A stretch of 16,057 nt of DNA from UBA4416 sp044357775. Lineage in GTDB: Bacteria; Bacteroidota; Bacteroidia; B-17B0; Aurantibacillaceae. Positions 12,279 to 16,057 of this stretch are shown here, one piece after another. Position numbers and translations under genes: made by a program. Every line of letters starts with the position of its first letter. Position 1 is the stretch's first letter. The stretch covers positions 1 to 16,057 of the forward strand of contig JBIKOX010000048.1 of assembly GCA_044357775.1 (NCBI GenBank). Reading direction: 5' to 3'. The notes beneath the pieces are model-generated. The model made no database searches. It was not told the DNA's origin and was given only the letters and a program-made list of their open reading frames with translations.

Positions 12279-14560
12279 CGCTTTTTGTAGGCCATTGTAA
12301 CCGCAAAAATAATAAGCCCTGCTAGTACTATTACTAAATACCAATAATTATTTAGCATATTTTTTTTGTTTAAATAAAAATCGTTACCATAATAAATATA
12401 TGCACCCCACATGGATGGTGGATAATTTTTGTTGGCAAAATAAAGTTTAGTTTGATGTAAGGCATCTGACGAAGCTAATCCTTCTGCCATTAAATCATAA
12501 AATTTTTCTAAAAACTCAGCATTTTCTTTATCATCTATAGGCCACAAACTACTTATAACAGCGCTTGCATGCTGGCTTATTAATTGGTGTGGCAGACTGT
12601 TAGTTTTATCATAACATTCTTGCCTACCCAAATTGCTACTGCATGCATTTAATAAATAACAGCTGCCATCCAAATTATTTTTTAAAATAGTATTACTACT
12701 AATGTTAGCAGTATCATTTAATATTAAATATTGCTCTGTAGAATTGTTATTGGCTTTTGCATGACCCAAAAATTGTATTAGTTTATTTTTTTCAAAAAAT
12801 GGCGACACATCAGAGGTATTTATTTTAGTAATATTAAAAAATTCATAGAGCTTATCTGTTAATTTATCGCTCGAATGTAATTGCGCATAATAATTCGAAT
12901 TATACTGCGGCATCAATATATTTAGTTGATTGTAAGTTAACGTTCTGTCAAATGACTGTATTAAATTTTCGCCACTTATTGTATAAGTGAGCTTATATTT
13001 TCTAATTAAGGCTGAATTAAAAATAGAATGTTTGGCGCATGAATCGGTTTGTAATAAATCGAAATTTAGTCCGTTCCAATTCATATCTGGAACAACAACA
13101 ACATTAGTGATTTTACTTTTTTGAAGCAGCACATCAATTTTTGCAAAAAATAAATCATATAATTCAAACATCTGTTTTTTACAACTTTTAAATTCATTTT
13201 TTAATAAGTATGAGTTAGTGCTATTGATTAATGGAAAATACCTTGCTGTTTTTCTACTTTTATTATTTGAACATTCAATTAGCATGTTGGTATTTGGCAA
13301 TGATACTATTGCTATTAAAAAATCCGGACCACTTGTTACAAAATAGTTTATTGTTGCGCAATTTTTTCTCTGACAAATTTTTGAAATGCTGTCTAACTTT
13401 TTAGCATTATTAGCTTCGCTAAAATCACAATTAGCATTTTTTTCGGTTCTTTTATTTTTTATAAATTCAATTAATCCATAGCAACGAGCCATATATTTTT
13501 TATTGCCTGTCGCTTTGTGTAATAGGAAATAAATTAATATCAGCTTTTGGTAAGGATTAACGGAATATTGATCGTCCATACTTTTGATGTTGTTTTCTTT
13601 AATTTTTTCCAAATATTTTTCCCAGGCAGGTATGCTTTTTAATAATATTTGTTCTGCTGCATAAATAAATTTTATACTATCTGTTTTATCAAATAAATTG
13701 ATATAAATTGAAGTTTGCCAGCTGCATATACCTGCATATTCTGAGTTCGCAGGCCCTTTCATTGAATACTTAAGAGCATTTTTTGCTTTCTCGGCCAATG
13801 CTATTCCCTCGCGGTCATGCCCTCTATAGCGTTCTGCTAACAACCATATTTTGTATATAGAGGCATGTAACATACTTTTTTTATTGGGATATATTTTTGT
13901 AGCTAATGTTTCGGCATTAGTTAAATATCTTATACATTTTTCATAATTTTCTAATACTTTTTTGTCTTTCCATTTTTCTTCTGAATCAACATTAATGCAA
14001 TCAGTTAAAAATGTAGCGTAACGTTTGTAATGCAAGGCCTTTAAAAATGTGTTATTGCTATATGCAATAGCCGAATCAAGCAAATGCACATCGGCATAAA
14101 ATGTATTGCGAGCGGCATTTCCTAAATAACTATAATAACGTGCGAGCTGAGTACTATCCTGATTTTTTTTGCAGACTCGTTTAAAAACTCCTGTTGCTTT
14201 AATATAATAATAGTTTGTAGAATCATTCATCAAATATAAAAGTGTATAGTGCGCCACGCGCGCATAATATAGCGCGCTATCTAACGAAGTGTTGTTTATT
14301 GTTCCAAATAATAGATTTAAATTATTTAAGTTATTTTTAAAGTCGTTATTCTCTAAACTATATTCGGCCATAAAATCATACGCATGACCTAATTCTTTTT
14401 TAGAAACAATTCCTTTTTTTTCGATGGTTTTTTTTGCCAATAAAAAAGCACTATCTGTTTTACCACTCCAATGCAATTTAAGCGGTATGCCTTGAGAATA
14501 AGATATTGTTTTTAGTAAACATAATATGATTAAAACTAGACTTGCAATATATTTAATCAT
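12275..14560 (-). CDS. Secreted, membrane-anchored TPR-CHAT cysteine protease-like protein
   Basis: 761 residues. A signal peptide is likely at 1-22 (basic start, hydrophobic 4-16, SYSQG). Residues about 30-370 form helical, TPR-like repeats. The CHAT domain (caspase/separase clan) follows: VVVPDMNWNGLNFDLL (487-502), catalytic H600 in LIQFLGHAKAN, catalytic C640 in YLLNACSSN, SSLWPIDD (670-677) and PPSMWGAYIYYG (714-725). A C-terminal TM helix (739-757) ends in KKR. Both catalytic residues are kept, so it should be an active peptidase, although the usual HG after the His is HA. Topology places TPR and protease domains outside the inner membrane, anchored at the C-terminus. It is last in an operon, 43 nt after the TM-TPR gene, which follows an ECF sigma gene. 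The substrate is unknown; the adjacent putative anti-sigma factor is the natural candidate. Confidence 0.9.
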   Translation of the reverse strand: MIKYIASLVLIILCLLKTISYSQGIPLKLHWSGKTDSAFLLAKKTIEKKGIVSKKELGHAYDFMAEYSLENNDFKNNLNNLNLLFGTINNTSLDSALYYARVAHYTLLYLMNDSTNYYYIKATGVFKRVCKKNQDSTQLARYYSYLGNAARNTFYADVHLLDSAIAYSNNTFLKALHYKRYATFLTDCINVDSEEKWKDKKVLENYEKCIRYLTNAETLATKIYPNKKSMLHASIYKIWLLAERYRGHDREGIALAEKAKNALKYSMKGPANSEYAGICSWQTSIYINLFDKTDSIKFIYAAEQILLKSIPAWEKYLEKIKENNIKSMDDQYSVNPYQKLILIYFLLHKATGNKKYMARCYGLIEFIKNKRTEKNANCDFSEANNAKKLDSISKICQRKNCATINYFVTSGPDFLIAIVSLPNTNMLIECSNNKSRKTARYFPLINSTNSYLLKNEFKSCKKQMFELYDLFFAKIDVLLQKSKITNVVVVPDMNWNGLNFDLLQTDSCAKHSIFNSALIRKYKLTYTISGENLIQSFDRTLTYNQLNILMPQYNSNYYAQLHSSDKLTDKLYEFFNITKINTSDVSPFFEKNKLIQFLGHAKANNNSTEQYLILNDTANISSNTILKNNLDGSCYLLNACSSNLGRQECYDKTNSLPHQLISQHASAVISSLWPIDDKENAEFLEKFYDLMAEGLASSDALHQTKLYFANKNYPPSMWGAYIYYGNDFYLNKKNMLNNYWYLVIVLAGLIIFAVTMAYKKR

Positions 14561-14603
14561 AAAATATCTTAGGCAACTAAAATCACTTATTAATTTTTAT
14601 TAG

Positions 14604-15317
14604 CTATTGATTTTGGTAGTTTTCAAAATCTTTTAAAATTAGTTTCCTTTTAACTTCCAAATCAATTTGATTAAAAGTACGTTTGCTTAAAAGCTTATAT
14701 CCTTCGTGTTGCTTGTTATTAAACAAATAACACAAAGCCAAATAAAAATACGATTTATTTTTATATACCGATAGGTTAGATAATGCATTTAAATAATAAG
14801 TAGCGCTATCCAACTGATTTACTTTTATATAACAAATACCTGCATAATACTGCGCTGTATCATTTGCACTAACAGTTAAAAATTTATTAAGGGCTGCCTC
14901 ATAATCTTCACTTTTATAATAACTCATGCCGTTGTTTAGTGCCATGCTTTTATCATTATCGCCCATCCAAACTTTAAAACCAGAATCTTCTATCCAATAA
15001 TTAGTAATAGTGGATGATTTATCAGATAAAGTAAATTTTACTAAAAAGCCTAAGGAGATTATTAAGACAATACCTGCTGCTATTTTATAATAATTGCCAA
15101 CAGATATTTGTTTTTTAGTTTGTAGGTTTAGTGCTGGTGGCTCAATAAATTGTTTTAATAATTGTATATCATAATTATTATTTTGTAAAAATAGTTTTAA
15201 TCCTGCTAGCTCTTCTTCCTCAAATTGATGATCTTTTATATAATCAAAAAAATAAGTTTGATGGCTTAGTAAACCATCAAGCACTTCGGTATAAGTATGT
15301 TTTTGTTTTTGGTCCAT
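14604..15317 (-). CDS. Single-TM protein with TPR-like repeats, putative anti-sigma factor
   Basis: 237 residues from the ATG at 15317. This ATG overlaps the sigma-factor stop as TAATG, implying translational coupling; an ATG six codons upstream (15335) is possible but overlaps the sigma gene by 19 nt. The cytoplasmic part (about 1-75) is helical and acidic (DHQFEEEELAGLKLF), with no zinc-finger Cys/His motif. One TM helix lies at about 77-97 (IAAGIVLIISLGFLV), with KK on the N-terminal side favouring N-inside. The outer part has WIEDSGFKVWMG, then TPR-like repeats (LNNGMSYYKSEDYEAALNKF, AQYYAGICYIKVNQLDSATYYL, KSYFYLALCYLF). Position directly after an ECF sigma gene plus this layout suggests an anti-sigma factor, but no known anti-sigma domain is recognisable by eye. 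The CHAT gene follows 43 nt on. Confidence 0.75.
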   Translation of the reverse strand: MDQKQKHTYTEVLDGLLSHQTYFFDYIKDHQFEEEELAGLKLFLQNNNYDIQLLKQFIEPPALNLQTKKQISVGNYYKIAAGIVLIISLGFLVKFTLSDKSSTITNYWIEDSGFKVWMGDNDKSMALNNGMSYYKSEDYEAALNKFLTVSANDTAQYYAGICYIKVNQLDSATYYLNALSNLSVYKNKSYFYLALCYLFNNKQHEGYKLLSKRTFNQIDLEVKRKLILKDFENYQNQ

Positions 15318-15319
15318 TA
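15315..15319 (-). promoter_or_regulatory. TAATG stop-start overlap coupling sigma and TM-TPR genes
   Basis: The sigma-factor stop TAA (15319-15317) shares its last A with ATG (15317-15315) of the next gene. Such overlaps usually couple translation and keep the two proteins in fixed ratio, as expected for a sigma/anti-sigma pair. Confidence 0.7.
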
Positions 15320-15877
15320 CATAAAAACTTGCCATAATTTTTTAATACGTTGTTTGGCATTGTGCAGCGTATTGCGAACAGTGTTATAACTAATATTTAA
15401 TTGAACAGCAATTTCCTCATTTTTATAACCTTGTAAATGTAGTTCAATCATTTCTTTTTCTCTAGCGGGCAAATTATTTAGTAATTGCTTAATAGCTTCT
15501 AATTCAAAACGAATAAAAGCACTATTTGTACTATTGAATGCTAACAAATGCCCTAACTGTTTTTTTATTTCACCTTGCAATTTATGGGTTTTTAGTCCAT
15601 CCAAACATTTATTTTTTACTATTGTAACTAAAAATGGATAAAGTCCTTTTTGAGGATGTAAGATTATTTGCTGGCGTATTTGTATTTGCAGTTGTAAGAG
15701 TTTTTCGAAAACAGCCCCTACTATATCTCTGCTTTTTTCAGTATCGGTTGTGTATTTATAAGCAATCATCACTAACGATTGGTAATAATATATATACAGT
15801 TTTCCCAACGCTTCATTATTACCATGTAAGTAATTACAGCTCAATTCATATTCGCTACTATGATTATTTTTTTGCAA
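15317..15877 (-). CDS. ECF-type RNA polymerase sigma factor (sigma-70 family)
   Basis: 186 residues. Region 2 covers about 12-80: NEALGKLYIYYYQSLVMIAYK (21-41) and SRDIVGAVFEKLLQ (49-62). A short linker follows, then region 4 at about 124-180: LNNLPAREKEMIELHLQGYK (133-152) and the helix-turn-helix NEEIAVQLNISYNTVRNTLHNAKQRI (153-178). It should direct RNA polymerase to a small regulon. The start is TTG at 15877, since the in-frame stop TGA lies at 15904-15902 and there is no ATG before region 2. First gene of the operon sigma - TM-TPR - CHAT. Autoregulation is common for this class. A weak -7-like TACTTTTA (15892-15885) lies just upstream, with TTTG 23 nt before it, a poor spacing. Confidence 0.94.
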   Translation of the reverse strand: MQKNNHSSEYELSCNYLHGNNEALGKLYIYYYQSLVMIAYKYTTDTEKSRDIVGAVFEKLLQLQIQIRQQIILHPQKGLYPFLVTIVKNKCLDGLKTHKLQGEIKKQLGHLLAFNSTNSAFIRFELEAIKQLLNNLPAREKEMIELHLQGYKNEEIAVQLNISYNTVRNTLHNAKQRIKKLWQVFM

Positions 15878-16057
15878 GGTGCCGTAAAAGTAAAAAATAT
15901 TTCAGCCAATTAGTACAAACTAAAAAGTTAATCGTTTTACTTATACTGCAACCTCATTTCATACGCAGCTATTTATTTTATACTGTGGATATTAGAAAAA
16001 TTATACATATCAATAGATTAATTAAAGCGCAACGCACAGGGGCCCCTAAAACATTGT
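15878..16057. other. Right-edge region without a callable gene
   Basis: 180 nt upstream of the sigma operon. AT-rich, with a perfect GC-rich decamer palindrome AGGGGCCCCT (16038-16047) near the edge. A short minus-strand frame at the edge ends in a hydrophobic stretch (LINLLICIIFLIS) and a stop. It could be the tail of a neighbour gene, but too little is visible to call it. Confidence 0.3.

Noticed and set aside
15885..15919. TTTG ... TACTTTTA as a housekeeping promoter of the sigma operon
   Set aside because: The spacer is 23 nt instead of about 19 and the -7 box has a mismatch; the operon may use its own sigma factor, whose consensus is unknown.
1..16057. tRNA, rRNA or CRISPR arrays
   Set aside because: No cloverleaf, rRNA-like block or regularly spaced repeat array was seen on either strand.

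Overview
The window is low-GC DNA from a member of the Bacteroidota. Genes lack Shine-Dalgarno sequences. Several starts are preceded by the Bacteroidota housekeeping promoter (TTTG, about 19 nt, TAnnTTTG), with the clearest example upstream of rpmH. The gene content (lnt, a lone rpmH, an ORF6N protein, an ECF sigma factor beside a TPR/CHAT protein) fits the phylum. I cannot name a genus; the order could be Flavobacteriales, Chitinophagales or an uncultured relative.

Left part (1-4000), all on the minus strand: dihydrolipoyl dehydrogenase (lpd, C-terminus cut by the window edge), apolipoprotein N-acyltransferase (lnt) and guanylate kinase (gmk). The lnt-lpd gap carries two facing copies of a dispersed two-hairpin repeat, and a third copy lies upstream of gmk.

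Small accessory segment (4058-5244): a phage-type ORF6N gene sits between two near-identical 33-nt direct repeats. The right repeat is the 3' end of an MsbA-like ABC transporter gene and the left is a detached copy of it. This looks like the scar of an element that inserted at the 3' end of that gene. The ORF6N gene has one palindrome just upstream and a larger one inside its coding sequence.

Central housekeeping part (5212-10715): the ABC exporter (minus) is divergent from rpmH (plus), which has a textbook promoter and terminator. Then follow an orphan family-4-type glycosyltransferase with a TTG start, a doubtful 44-residue ORF, the glycine-cleavage aminomethyltransferase gcvT, and a ComB-family phosphatase.

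Right signalling part (10866-15877): a six-TM SpoIIE/PP2C phosphatase gene runs tail-to-tail into a three-gene minus-strand operon, and the two stop codons share the tetranucleotide TTAA. The operon encodes an ECF sigma factor, a single-TM protein with TPR-like repeats (probable anti-sigma factor) and a secreted, membrane-anchored TPR-CHAT cysteine protease. The sigma stop and the next start overlap as TAATG. I read the operon as a candidate protease-controlled sigma-factor circuit. In this model the CHAT protease and the outer domain of the putative anti-sigma factor face each other outside the inner membrane. This is the most interesting system in the window, and its function is inference.
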